DNA of 64,000 bases from Tolypocladium sp. Sup5 PDA-1 (GCA_000750105.3 JPHH03000010.1:310001-374000); one strand, 5' to 3'. Positions 10,396 through 20,763 are shown, numbered from the stretch's first letter. The notes: generated by a model from the sequence alone, not told the origin. Numbers and translations are program-made.

Positions 10396-11704
10396 ATGGC
10401 TACCGAACCCAACCACGCCATCGTCTTCGGCGCAGCTGGCCTGCTCGGCTGGTCCGTCGTCAACCAGCTCCTCTCAAACTACCCCAGCGGCGGCTCGTTT
10501 TCACAAGTCACAGCTGTCGTCAACCGGCCGGTGTCTGAGCCGAACCTGCGTCTGCCAGAGGCGTCGCCCGAGCGGCCCGGGTTCCACGTCGTGTCTGGAG
10601 TCAATCTGCTGCAGGGCACGGGGGATGACCTGGCGTGGCAGTTGAAGGACAAGGTGCCTGGTGCCGAGAAGATTACGCATGTGTTTTACTTTGGTATGTG
10701 CATGACACCGCTCAGATACGTTGTGAGGGGTGAAGGTGCTGAAGGGAGTAGCCTTCTCGGCGCTCAACGTTGATCACATCCGGGAGTGCCAGATGAACTG
10801 CGAGATGATGCAGAGGGTTGCCGACGCCTTGAACATTGTGTCCCCGGCACTCAAATCCTTTGTCTACTCTGGCGGCACAAGAGTACGCAAAAGTTCCCTA
10901 TGACAGCTCCACCGTGACTGACAACACCAGGGCTATGGAATCTACGTACCGGGCGGGACGCTCAAGGCGCCGCTGGAGGAGTCGCTGGCAGACCAACTGC
11001 CCGAGGACTATGCCAGGACCTGCACGTACCCGTCGTTCAGGCTGATTCTCACCAAGGCGAGCCACGGCCGCGACTGGGCCTGGACCGAAGTCTGTCCCGA
11101 CGTAGTCGTCGGGTTCAGTCCAAACGGCTCGGGCTTCTCTCTTGCTCTCCACTGGGCGCAGTATTTGTCTCTATACGCTCACAACCACGGTATCCGTCCA
11201 AACACTAGCACATACAGGGAGAAAGTCGAGGTCCCGTTCCCGGGATGCGAAGAGGCACTGGACAGCAAGTTCACCCCCGTCTCGAGCAAGATCCTCGGCC
11301 GAATCTCGATCCACGCGGCGCTGAACCCTGATTCCTGCGGCGGCAAAGTCGTCAACATGGCCGACGACGAACAACCGACTACGTTCCGCCACGTCTGGCC
11401 CGCCGTCGCTTCCTGGTTCGGGCTCGTCGGCGTCAGTCCCTCGGACGATGCCGGCGCGCTGAAACCGGGCGCGTATGTCGCCAAGTACAAGCACGTCTTT
11501 GAGGAGAACGGGCGGCACAGGGCAGTGACGTGCGGCGTCGGAGCGGGGAGTGCGCAGCTGGACGGCGTGGGATGGTGGTTGACGTTTGATAGGCAGCTGA
11601 GCCTCGACCGGCTGCGGGCTTTGGGGTTCGGGGAGCGGAGGGATCCAGTCGAGGGGTGGCTGGAGGCTTTTGAGCAGTTTAGAGATGCGGGTATTATCCT
11701 GTAG
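10396..11704 (+). CDS. PRISE-type NAD(P)-dependent reductase (extended SDR)
   Basis: Three exons, 10396-10693, 10752-10882 and 10931-11704, join to 400 aa. The N-terminus carries a Rossmann dinucleotide-binding motif, AIVFGAAGLLGWSVV, immediately after the start. Further family blocks are HVFYFAFSALN across the first intron, FVYSGGTRGYGIYVPGG across the second, and the long C-terminal domain with RHVWPAVASWFGL and the terminal helix GWLEAFEQFRDAG. PRISE enzymes (progesterone 5-beta-reductase/iridoid synthase-like) reduce the C=C bond of enones; several fungal members sit in secondary-metabolite clusters (for example SirQ-like). Substrate is unknown. The convergent neighbour is an alpha/beta hydrolase. 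Confidence 0.87.
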
Positions 11705-11888
11705 CTGTTTGGGCTTCACGGGGCGGAAGCATGAAGTCAGATGTGGATGGGGCGTTTCTGCTGAAGAAGCGAACATTTTACAGTTGACTACATTACCCTC
11801 CAATCCTACCTGCATTAATTTTATTACATTTTAATTCCCTAGCCGTCTCGGACAGACTTGTTCATTTTCACTGTAGCCATCACGGCAA

Positions 11889-12764
11889 TTAGAAGACCTT
11901 GAACTTTTCAAAGAAGGCATGCATCGCCTCTGCAAACTCCTGCTCATTCGTCTCCAGCGCAAAGTGGCCCGCGTCAACGAAGCGCACCTCGACCTTCTCA
12001 ACGTCCCTCTTGTAGGCTTCCGCTCCCGGCGGGATGAAGATGGTGTCATTCTTGCCCCAGATCGCCAGGACCGGCACCTTGGACGTGCGGAAGTACTCGT
12101 GGAAGGCAGGGTACAGCTCGATGTTGTTGCGGTAGTCGTAGAAGAGGTCCAGCTGGATCTCCTTGTTCCCCTCGCGATCCATGAGCGCCTGGTCGAGGTA
12201 GTACGCCTCGGGCTGGATCCTGTCGGGGTGAGGCGAGCCGCCGGTGTACTGCCACTTGGTAACGCCAATCTCCAGCGCGCCGCGCAGCGCGTCCCGGTCC
12301 TCCTTTGCCCCCGATGCCCAATACTTGCGCAGCGGCGCCCAGAACTCGGCGCCGAAGCCCTCTTCGTAGGCGTTGCCGTTCTGGCTCACGATGGCGACGA
12401 CCTGCTCGGGGTGCTTGAGCGCCAGGCGCAGGCCCGTCGGCGCGCCGTAGTCGAAGATGTAGATGGCGAACTTGCGCAGGCCTAGCGCGGAGACGAGGCC
12501 GTTGATTGTGCTGGCGAGGCTGGCGAAGCTGTGCGTGTACGTGGAGGGGACGGTGGTGAAGCCGAAGCCGGGGAGGTCGGGCGCGATGACGCGGTAGCCC
12601 TTGGTGGCGAGCAGGGGGAGCAGGTTGCGGAACTGGTGCGAGGAGGAGGGGAAGCCGTGGAGGAGGAGGACGGTGGGCGCGGCGGGATCGGAGGGGCCGG
12701 ACTGGCGGTAGAAGATGTTGGCGCCGTCGATGGCAACGGAGGATGTAGTTGCGATAGAAGCCAT
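11889..12764 (-). CDS. Alpha/beta hydrolase, epoxide hydrolase / dehalogenase-like
   Basis: A single-exon gene of 291 aa beginning at the ATG at 12764. The oxyanion-hole motif HGFPSSSHQF lies near residue 37, the nucleophile elbow is IFDYGAPTG near residue 105 with Asp rather than Ser, the acid is probably the Asp in WGKNDTIF, and the catalytic His is in DAGHFALE. An Asp nucleophile indicates epoxide hydrolases or haloalkane dehalogenases rather than esterases. No signal peptide. It lies tail to tail with the PRISE reductase (184 bp apart), so both could belong to one detoxification or metabolite route, though nothing proves it. Confidence 0.88.
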   Translation of the reverse strand: MASIATTSSVAIDGANIFYRQSGPSDPAAPTVLLLHGFPSSSHQFRNLLPLLATKGYRVIAPDLPGFGFTTVPSTYTHSFASLASTINGLVSALGLRKFAIYIFDYGAPTGLRLALKHPEQVVAIVSQNGNAYEEGFGAEFWAPLRKYWASGAKEDRDALRGALEIGVTKWQYTGGSPHPDRIQPEAYYLDQALMDREGNKEIQLDLFYDYRNNIELYPAFHEYFRTSKVPVLAIWGKNDTIFIPPGAEAYKRDVEKVEVRFVDAGHFALETNEQEFAEAMHAFFEKFKVF

Positions 12765-14638
12765 ACTGACGGGTGGTTATGGATGATGTGCGATTGAGAA
12801 ATGGAGGTTGGTTGGTGTAAGTGGTCTGGCTGGTCTGCGACTGTTCTTGAATTAATGGCCGTTTGCTTGATTTACGATCTACAATCTACGCAGGGGGCGC
12901 GAAGAAGTTATATAGATGTGCTCCCCGGGCAATGCCATGATGTTTTCGTGGTGTATTTCGTCACCATGCTGCAATCCCTCCGTATGTGCCGGATTACCAA
13001 ACCCTCGCTGCAGCACGTCGTCGTCGCGCGCCCTGGTATTGACAGCGAATGTGGAATCAGCGCTGACGTGCGAACCATTGGCACATGTTTGGCGCGGCAG
13101 TCGCTGGAATCATTCGGGAATTGCGCCCTGTTCCCGGGACTTGGCCGCTCCCAGCTAGTGTCTGTAGGGCTGAAGCCGGATTTGTAAGATGGCCATGGCG
13201 GGACGGGGGCAGCGTCGGCGGGGATGTATCAGCCTTTCAGCGATGAGGTTCACTGTTCACATGGATTGGATCTCTCCGTCAATTCGGCGCAGCTTCCGAC
13301 GATATCTGTATGCGTGGTCGCTCAGATGAAAAAGTGAGACTTACTGGTATCGCGCAGTCCCAGTGCACGAGGTAGTGTTGTTCTTGCCGTCGAGAAGTCA
13401 ATGGCAATACTGAGCGGCGGCCCGCCTCGTTACACTTCTCTGGCTCCTGGCAGCCCGACACAATTGAAAGAAGCAGGAGACGAATGAAATCCGCCTGAAT
13501 AGTACCTAGACATCACCCTGTGGCTTAGGGCGACGTTGGAAAGCTGCAAAAGGGAGCGTCGACGGTTGGAAGGTCTGGTGCATTCGCACGGAGTATTCGT
13601 ACATACCACTTACACGGGGATGTGGGGCCGCCCCCGGCCTCAACGCCGCAACGTCCTCTCACAATGGTCACACGTGAATGCCTTCAGGGCTTCACTAAAT
13701 AGGGCAACAACCATCTGTAGACAACACTTCGTCACGGCCGATGCCAATCTTCGCCAATTTGAGATCGGCGCAGACAGAAGCTGTAGCAACTCAACGTCCA
13801 TCTACGGCATGCGAGGGCCGTCTCAGTGTCACCGTGCCGGGAGTGCGCCTGGGCTAAACCCGAAACGGGAATTTTCAGGCATCCCCAGAAGAAAAGTCGT
13901 CCCGAAGTCGCGTCAGCACCAGTCTCGCTGCGACTCAAGGTCCCAACTCTATCCGGCCATTGCACTGGGCCCCGGCACTGGGCAGGCCCTGCATGATGGC
14001 TTCGGCCAAGCTGTTAGCTGAGGGCATGGCTGGCGTTGCGGGAAGCAGACAAATGAGGAGGCAGTCAGTCACTCGGAGGCTGGTTCTCGGGCCACCTGCA
14101 ACTCCATTCTGCCGCTACTCAGGCGATCAACGCCAAAGAGGCCTCTACCATTCACATTGAGCCATCTGTCCGCTCAAACTCTTCCTTTCGTTGACCTCTG
14201 CCTTGCGACTTGCACCATGAACGGCTACTCTCAAGCCCCCGGCCCGCGTATCCTTCACTTCGATTACCGTGATGGGCACGACCGGGTAGAGGTCATTGAC
14301 TCGGATAAGTGTACTGTCCTCTACATCTGCTACCGCACCAGCTCCAGGCCTCACCTGACCATCTGCCGAGCGCCGTCGCACAACCAGCCTTCTGCGCGGT
14401 ACTGCCTGTGCCGCCGAGTTGTGTTGTTGCACTTTCCAGTGGCCTGCGCCCAAATGTATCAACGTGACGTCGGCGAACAAAGGATCAGCAACGGTTTGAC
14501 ATGCGAAATTTCTCATGTATCCCCATCCAGCGCTCTTGCGATCTCCCTTGTGGATTCTCTGGCTCGTTTCCGCCTGTTCCGGTGCTTCACCAAACCCGGA
14601 GGCCACTTATACACCAATAACGCTAGAAGTTGCAACTT
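12765..14638. other. Gene-free region upstream of the tRNA pair
   Basis: About 1.9 kb without a supported gene. Open frames up to 161 codons exist on the plus strand (13536-14021), but they lack conserved motifs and resemble random translation. The left end should carry the promoter of the alpha/beta hydrolase. Confidence 0.4.
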
Positions 14639-14738
14639 GGTCTGGTGGCATAGTTGGTTAGCGCGTCGTACTAATAAGTTGTGTAACTCAACTACTCAAG
14701 TAATGCGAAGGTCGAGGGTTCAAGCCCCTCCTGGACCA
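14639..14738 (+). tRNA. tRNA-Ile(AAT), intron-containing
   Basis: The acceptor strands GGTCTGG (14639-14645) and CTGGACC (14731-14737) pair with G-U pairs, with discriminator A at 14738. The T-arm GAGGG-TTCAAGC-CCCTC is perfect. The anticodon stem TCGTA (14666-14670) pairs with TGCGA (14704-14708) once a 26-nt intron at about 14677-14702 is removed, leaving the loop CTAATAA with anticodon AAT (wobble A becomes inosine). The mature length is 74 nt. The D stem has one mismatch. A near-identical copy lies at 15422-15521. Confidence 0.88.
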
Positions 14739-15421
14739 ATTCTTTTTGCTCGTTGCGGGATTTCCGCAACTAGTTTTTTGGTGGTGTGGAGAAAGAACCC
14801 TTGTGGGGAGTCAGCGAGTGTCTCCATCTGCCCGTGACGAAGTCCTTCCCGTTTCCTTACTTGTTCTCTAGTACCATTGTCGTTGCTTTTTCTTTTGCTA
14901 GATCGACGTTATTGATTCCCCGAGTTGATTGATGTAAGGTGTGATCAGAGCTGCGGTGAAACTCCGAATATCTAAGATTGGGACCTATATGGTCTAGGGT
15001 AGGCCCATGTCGCCAGGTTGAACGTCTTGTGATGACGATATTGCAAGATGCTCTGCGTGAATTTCTATGGAATCTAATGAATTGTTTGTCTAATATAATT
15101 ATAAGACATTGAACGGTGTTGTTCAACGTGTGCTGCTTACAGTTTTCTTGAAAGAGTCTACTCGGCAGTTTCGACATATATGCGTGGTGTATACGAAGTG
15201 GACCGCATCTCTGGCAACTGAGTAAGAATAGCTAGAATTGACGACTACCACTCATAACACTCTGATATTTCCCGAAGCCGAGTCTCTCTTTACCAAATTG
15301 TGGATTTCCCTTGTGCAAACCGTTGTCTTGGCCCACCTCGTCGACTTGGGGCCGGGTCTCTGTTCACGAATCCGGTGCCACCTTTATAATTATGGATATC
15401 GGTTCCGCCATCCATCAATCC
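14739..15421. other. Spacer between the two tRNA-Ile genes
   Basis: About 680 bp, AT-richer than the flanks, without a supported gene. The first copy is followed closely by T-rich sequence that could end Pol III transcription. The two tRNA genes share little sequence beyond their own bodies, so the spacer does not look like a recent tandem duplication unit. Confidence 0.4.
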
Positions 15422-15521
15422 GGTCTGGTGGCATAGTTGGTTAGCGCGTCGTACTAATAGGTTGTGTAACCTCAACTACTAAGTAATGCGAAGGTCGAGG
15501 GTTCAAGCCCCTCCTGGACCA
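15422..15521 (+). tRNA. tRNA-Ile(AAT), intron-containing, second copy
   Basis: The same mature sequence as the copy at 14639-14738: acceptor GGTCTGG/CTGGACC, anticodon stem TCGTA/TGCGA, loop CTAATAA with anticodon AAT. The intron (about 15460-15485) is also 26 nt but differs at a few positions from the first copy, as expected for relaxed intron evolution. A T-run just downstream (about 15526-15532) is a likely Pol III terminator. Confidence 0.88.
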
Positions 15522-15737
15522 GATTCCTTTTTTGCCTTTTCTTCATATTTTTTGTTCTTGCTGCCGGGTATGGCAGGCAAGGGCTGGAGATGCTAACGCG
15601 TGGAGACAGCGCCATGGCGAATGCTGGCCTGTCTTGCGGCATGCCGGCTGACTGTGGCAAATGCTTGCAGTCATGGAAGGATCTCACGTGGGGGCCAGGG
15701 AATGATTTGATATGTCTTATTTCTCACGTCGAGGAAC

Positions 15738-17286
15738 ATGCTCTGCGCTTTCAAGCCTGTCATCGCGCGGCAATGCTGGCTGGCCATGCTTCCGAGACTC
15801 TTGCTGGTGGGCATTTGCGCTCTCCATCGGCTGCCAGGCGTTGCAGAGGCGCGGGATGACACGACGCCGATTGAGCCGAGCCACGATGCGCAAAGGCGAA
15901 CGCGTTCCACATCTTTAACGCGATCCACTCCGCTGGCCTGCAATGGGGCTCTTCGCTGAACCAAAATGGCTTCGGCTTCTTCCCGGCGGTGATGCCCAAG
16001 GGCACGCTGCTGTAACCCGGCGGTTGACAGGATCGTCCTCCGGCGGGCGCGGAGTGGCTGGCGCTCGACGTTGAGCACGCCGAGATGTTTTCCATGTCAC
16101 GGAAGCAACAGTTTGGGCGATTCCCATCTCCAAAGGCGGGCAATGGCGCCAGCGGCGATGGGCCCGGGGCGGCTCAGGCACAGAAGCCGCTCACACGCTC
16201 CGAGGGAGACGCGCAGGACGGCGACGGCAACAGCAGAGGCTACTTCCACACGTACCGCGCAAACCGGGACCCCGACCTGCCTTACGTGGACGGCATGGCA
16301 GCGGCCAAGTCGTTTCATGCGCGTGGAAATCGGCTTCGAGATCATTTACTGCGACTTCAGCCGCGGGATCGACCTCGCCAGCGTGACGCGCTCGTTGATG
16401 CCCGCGGGTAAGATGGGGGCCGGCGGAAGATCATCTATCGGATTGCGCGGGCCGGGCAGCTGCGGCTGTACTTTTCGGGCATGGTGTCGGGGTTCTTCTT
16501 CCCGATCAACGTCTCTAATACGGACCCGGGGCGTCCGGACCTGATTCGGTGGCGGCTGCTGGGATGGATGACCTCCGGGACATCAAGACGTACCTCCGCG
16601 ACGTGTGCCTGCAGCCGAGGAGGTTCACGGTGGGCTGGCAGGGCATTGTGGACTCGATCGTCTCTCGCTTCGCTGATAGACTGGCCTTGATGGCGTCGGA
16701 GAAGATCTTGACGGACAGCTTTGTTGACGAGCTGGAGAGAGTGACGCTCACGTACTTTGACGCGCCGTCGCTTCCTGGAGATGTCGACATGGAGTCGGAG
16801 ATGGGGTCTTCTGAGGCGGTTGATCGATGCACCGAACACTACCTCCTCACGGCGCGTCTGGTTAGGGACGACTGGAGCGCCGAGGACGCACTCAGCCACA
16901 CGGCCATCAGAACAGTCCCGTACGACATTTGCCACAGCCTCTGCCGTGCGGTCATTTCTGTTTGCCCTGTTCCCCGACCTACCCCCCAAAACACGCCGAA
17001 TCAGCAAGACCGGTGCGGAAGCGAGCTCGAGAGGGCCATCACCGACGGCCGGCAAGTGCTGCGACGCCTGATGGAGAGACTTTCCTGGACCGAGTGGAAG
17101 AAGATCCGCCGCTGTCCCGTGGACGGGGTGTTCTCTGTGTCCATGTATCCGTTTGGGACGGGCCAGGATCACTGGAGGCCTGGGTGTCAGAGGATTGACG
17201 AGATGGGCTTTTCCAAGGTGGGATACTGGGATCTGGACTACTTCTTGCCGGAGCCTGGGAATGACACGGAGCGGCAATTACGCTGA
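15738..17286 (+). pseudogene. Broken copy of a conserved fungal protein of unknown function
   Basis: Fragments of one protein appear in order on the plus strand but in changing frames: a signal-peptide-like start (MLCAFKPVIARQCWLAMLPR, from 15738), NAFHIFNAIHSAGLQWGSSL (from about 15899), EWLALDVEHAEMF (about 16050), GYFHTYRANRDPDLPYVDGM (about 16240), IGFEIIYCDFSRGIDLAS (about 16330), GMVSGFFFPINVSN (about 16480), then a 245-codon open C-terminal part (16549-17286). The middle has in-frame TAA (16013) and TGA codons and at least four frame changes that no GT-AG intron explains. I recognise the order of blocks as a conserved uncharacterised family in filamentous fungi, probably secreted or membrane-linked; its function is not known to me. 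Intactness of the 3' half suggests recent decay. Confidence 0.75.
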
Positions 17287-17793
17287 CCGGTATGTGGAAA
17301 GGCTGTCATTTGTAGTGTATTATCCTCCGGGGCTGATGGACGCAGGCACGGTTGCGAGACTAAAGATCGGGGAGAGCTCGTGTAAGCCGTTATCTCGGAA
17401 AGCCTACACGAGTTTGACGGCTGCCATATGACTTGTCGTCTGCCGGCGTCCCCTACGTTACACATGCAATGCACCCAGTCGGGCCAGAGATACCAAACTG
17501 GAGCAGTTAACAAGCCGCGAGAGAAACGAATGAGCTCGACGGGGCCGAACCCGCGCCGACTCTCGGACGGCAGCTCAGGACCCCGGATCTGCGACAGGTT
17601 CCCCGCAGGGCCTGCAGTTGTTCGTTCATCCTCACCTGTTTGGGGCAAGCAGGATGCAACGTCGTGTGAGTCTGCAGGTCCCCCGCATGGAGAATAATCC
17701 CGTCGGGTAATCGCTTTCGGCTGTTGGTCTTGCCACGGCTGTTGGAGAAGCCGTCTCCATCATAGGAGTCTGCGTATAAGTAAACGGCCGCCC
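17287..17793. other. Intergenic region
   Basis: Roughly 500 bp between the pseudogene and the next upstream ATG of the secreted protein gene. Nothing recognisable; presumably the promoter of the gene starting at 17881 (or 17794). Confidence 0.35.
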
Positions 17794-17880
17794 ATGCGCG
17801 GTGGCACTGCGATGGAAGAAGCTGTCAGTCACCTGGTGCATCACAGGGAGCTCGTCACGTCGGCAGTGCGTCAATTGGCC

Positions 17881-19095
17881 ATGATGATGGGCAGGTGGAA
17901 TCTCAGCTCCACCGTCGCGGTGCTCCTCGGCGCCTTCGTCGCCATCTCCCACCAGACGTGCACCGCAGACGACGACTGCAGCCTCAACGGCGTCTGTCGC
18001 AAAGGCGCCTGCCACTGCGACCCGGGCTGGACCGCTGCCGACTGCGGCGCCCTCGACGTCCGCCCAGCCAAGCGCCCAAGCGGCTACAACCTCACCGACA
18101 AAGGCATCTCGTCCTGGGGCTCGACCATCATCCAGGACCCCTGGGACCGCGGGCTGCACCACCTCTTCGCCGCCGAGTTCTCGCACGGCTGCGGTCTCGA
18201 CTACTGGGCGCCGTACAGCCGCATCATCCGCGCAGAGTCACGCTCCGGGCCCGCCGGGCCGTACGCGTTTGCCGCCGAGGTCCGGGGCACGTTTGCGCAC
18301 AACCCGACGGTGGTGTACAGCCCGGCCGACGCGGCGTGGCTGATGTACTACATTGGCTGTCCCGTTGACGTTGCGGACAAGTGCACGAGCAAGACGTTTA
18401 CGTGCGGGCCGGGGAATGCGAACAACGGCGAGAGCGGCATCTCGGTCATGAGAAGCCGCGATCTCCGGCACTGGGAGGCCGAGGGCCAGATCCTCAGAGG
18501 AGACGACACCGACGCCTGGGACGCCGACGTGACCAACCCGTCACCTTTCCCCCTGTACCCCGACCACGGCAACAGCAAAGACCATAAAGACCACACGCCG
18601 GCGATGCTGCTGGCATACCGCGGCTGCCCGTACAACTGCTCCGGCGCCGAGCTCATCAACATCGCCGTCTCCGCGTCCGGCTACAAGGGCCCGTACACCA
18701 AGGTGCAGTCGCAGCCGCTCTTCGTCAACGCCAACGAGGACCCGTTCATATGGCGCGACAAGCGAGGCCACTTCCACATGCTGCTGCACTCGCTCGAGCC
18801 CACGGGCGGCTTCGGCGACGGGCCCAACGTCGGGCGGCACGCGTGGGCGCGCGGCTACGCGGGGCCGTGGAGGTTTGGCGGCGCGACGCTGGCGTTTAGC
18901 ACGGCGGTCGCGTACGACGACGGGAGCGAGATTGACTTCTACCGCCGGGAGCGGCCGCAGGTGTTGTTTTCGGAGGATGGGAGCATGACGCCGCTGCTGC
19001 TGACGACGGGGGTGCAGCCGAGGGGGAGTGCGATGAGCTACAGCGTCGTGGTGCCGATTGGGGACGCGGGCGTCGAGATGCAGGGGCGTGGATAG
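17881..19095 (+). CDS. Secreted EGF-like + GH43-like beta-propeller protein
   Basis: An intronless frame open from 17794; the ATG at 17881 is preferred because it starts a signal peptide (MMMGRWNLSSTVAVLLGAFV, cleavage after a small residue near SHQ-TC), giving 404 aa. An EGF-like module follows at once, with six Cys in CTADDDCSLNGVC and CHCDPGWTAADC spacing. The rest resembles a five-bladed propeller of the glycoside hydrolase 43/32 clan: WGSTIIQDP, FAHNPTVVYSPADAAWLMYY, DVTNPSPFPL, NEDPFIWRDKRGHFHMLLHS and RRERPQVLF repeat the pattern in which acidic residues line the pocket. Catalytic assignment is inferred, and a non-enzymatic glycan-binding role is possible. It is likely extracellular, acting on cell-wall or host polysaccharide. 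Confidence 0.8.
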   Translation: MMMGRWNLSSTVAVLLGAFVAISHQTCTADDDCSLNGVCRKGACHCDPGWTAADCGALDVRPAKRPSGYNLTDKGISSWGSTIIQDPWDRGLHHLFAAEFSHGCGLDYWAPYSRIIRAESRSGPAGPYAFAAEVRGTFAHNPTVVYSPADAAWLMYYIGCPVDVADKCTSKTFTCGPGNANNGESGISVMRSRDLRHWEAEGQILRGDDTDAWDADVTNPSPFPLYPDHGNSKDHKDHTPAMLLAYRGCPYNCSGAELINIAVSASGYKGPYTKVQSQPLFVNANEDPFIWRDKRGHFHMLLHSLEPTGGFGDGPNVGRHAWARGYAGPWRFGGATLAFSTAVAYDDGSEIDFYRRERPQVLFSEDGSMTPLLLTTGVQPRGSAMSYSVVVPIGDAGVEMQGRG

Positions 19096-19590
19096 TAGGG
19101 AACGCTCGGTAGATCATTCTCTAGGTGATGTGGTATAGAAAATGCATGGCGATTTCGTGCCTGATTTTATATACTAGAGGATGTGCTAAGTGCATGGCCA
19201 TTCCGTATATGGACTATGGAAGATGCTATATTCAATTCGTGCCTGCTTTTATATCGTAGGGCATGCATGCACTTGGTGCAAGTTCAATGGTGCGTGATTC
19301 TAGGTGATAGAACAGGCACGCGGCGTAGTCTAAACGGTGCCTGATCTCGAGGCAGACTCCCTGTCTGCTATCGTGGACTCTGAGACGATGGTGTCGCACC
19401 GTTGACGCTTGCGGGGCCGGCGTCGATCAGCTCCGACTGCTGCCTTGATCAGCCTCAGCCGCTTGAGTCACGATCATAGATCATAGAACTATTCCTCGCT
19501 CCCGCGGCAGAGACCAGCGACGAATTTCTCTACGGCGTCACCCTCTTCTACTCCCGAGCGAGACTACACGACCGCGGGAACAACACCATC
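19096..19590. other. Intergenic region
   Basis: About 500 bp without a supported gene. It contains two related AT-rich stretches (about 19141-19175 and 19204-19265, sharing TTCGTGCCTG-TTTTATAT wording) that look like a small diverged direct duplication. It should carry the 3' end of the secreted protein gene and the promoter of the Nudix gene. Confidence 0.4.
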
Positions 19591-20211
19591 ATGTCCGTCG
19601 AACCGGACCCCCGCGACGCCAACGGCCCCTCGGCGCCGGCCTTCGACTTCACCTTTGACGCCTCCATGGCCGACTTCAACGTCCCGCTCAAGACGTACCT
19701 CGCCTCGCACCCCGAGTTCGACGCCATCGCCACCGGCGCCCTCGTCACCGCCCGCCACGGAAGCGGCAGCCGCCAGCTCCTCCTGGTCCAGCGCGCGGCC
19801 CACGACTCCATGCCCTCGCGCTGGGAGATCCCGGGCGGCGCCTGCGACCACGACGACGCCACGCTGCTGCACGGCCTGGCGCGCGAGCTGTGGGAGGAGA
19901 CGGGCCTGCTGCTGCGGCGCGTCGTTGGGCGCGTCAGCCTCGGGAGCGGCAACGGGCGCGGGCTTGGCAAGGGCTCCGAGGACGGGGCCGTCTTCTTCAC
20001 GAGGAGGGGGATGCGCGTCATCAAGTACTCGTTTCTGGTCGACGTCGAGCAGCCGCCGGAGATCAAGCTGGACCCGAATGAGCACCAGCGGTATCTGTGG
20101 GCGACGGAGGAGGAGTGTCGCGCGGGCAGGGTGGGAGACGTGGGCATTACGTTCACGACTGACCAGCAGACGGCGACCATCATGGAGGGATTTAGAGTCG
20201 GCAAGGAGTAG
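19591..20211 (+). CDS. Nudix hydrolase domain protein
   Basis: A single-exon gene of 206 aa. The Nudix box is GGACDHDDATLLHGLARELW followed by EETGL (residues about 76-100): it fits GX5EX7REUXEEXGU except that the first Glu is Asp. The central RELWEETG keeps the metal-binding glutamates, so hydrolysis of a nucleoside-diphosphate-linked substrate is plausible. No targeting signal. Substrate cannot be told from sequence. The neighbouring minus-strand gene is a pseudogene overlapping its downstream side. Confidence 0.88.
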   Translation: MSVEPDPRDANGPSAPAFDFTFDASMADFNVPLKTYLASHPEFDAIATGALVTARHGSGSRQLLLVQRAAHDSMPSRWEIPGGACDHDDATLLHGLARELWEETGLLLRRVVGRVSLGSGNGRGLGKGSEDGAVFFTRRGMRVIKYSFLVDVEQPPEIKLDPNEHQRYLWATEEECRAGRVGDVGITFTTDQQTATIMEGFRVGKE

Positions 20212-20247
20212 ACTTGGATCGAGAGTCTGACGGCAATAGAGCTTAAA

Positions 20248-20763
20248 CTACCCCCCCAGGGCACTGTTGACATTTTTTTGAATCGCCTGCGCTCTGCTCA
20301 TCACCGGCGATCCATCCAGAAACGCCCTCGACCCCGACGCTTTGAAGCCTACGCATCCTCCATCTGCCGCTGGCACCAGTTCCACGACGTTAAACTCCTT
20401 CACCTTGTCCTCCACGCCCTCCGGGTCTCCCTTGCACAGTTACGCTCGTAGACTCGTACATGACCGTTCGTCCAGACCCGTCGTCTTTGGCTACGTCCCA
20501 CGTGACTTCCACGCTATGACGGAACTTGACGAGCTGCGTGACACGCTTCACGAACATTTGAAGCATGTCCTGGGCTGGCACGGGGCCACTGCCGTTTATC
20601 GTGAACGTCGCGTCTGGCCTGAGAAACGGGGCGAGACTCAGTGGCCCTTCGAACGGTCCCAGAGAGTCCAGGACAGGGAGAAGGTTTTTGAGGAAGAGGG
20701 GGCCGGGGACGCATCAGGGGCGATGTCCTCGTAGGGCCCGCGATGGACAAATGTCTGGGCCAT
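20248..20763 (-). pseudogene. NTF2/SnoaL-like protein gene with two frameshifts
   Basis: Reading the minus strand from an ATG at 20763, MAQTFVHRGPYEDIAPDASP runs until a C-run near 20686, where the frame shifts to LFLKNLLPVLDSLGPFEG and FLRPDATFTINGSG, then VEVTWDVAKDDGSGRTVMYE. Near 20410 a second shift moves to GDPEGVEDKVKEFNVVEL and on to a stop at 20248-20250 (QAIQKNVNSALGG). The combined length is about 170 residues, with the alternating strand/helix texture of the NTF2-like superfamily (SnoaL-type fungal proteins). No GT-AG intron fits either break, so this is called a pseudogene, or two sequencing indels in homopolymer-like tracts. Confidence 0.65.

Noticed and set aside
20342..20734. 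A 130-codon plus-strand ORF
   Set aside because: Antisense to the NTF2-like pseudogene, whose minus-strand reading gives the coherent protein blocks.
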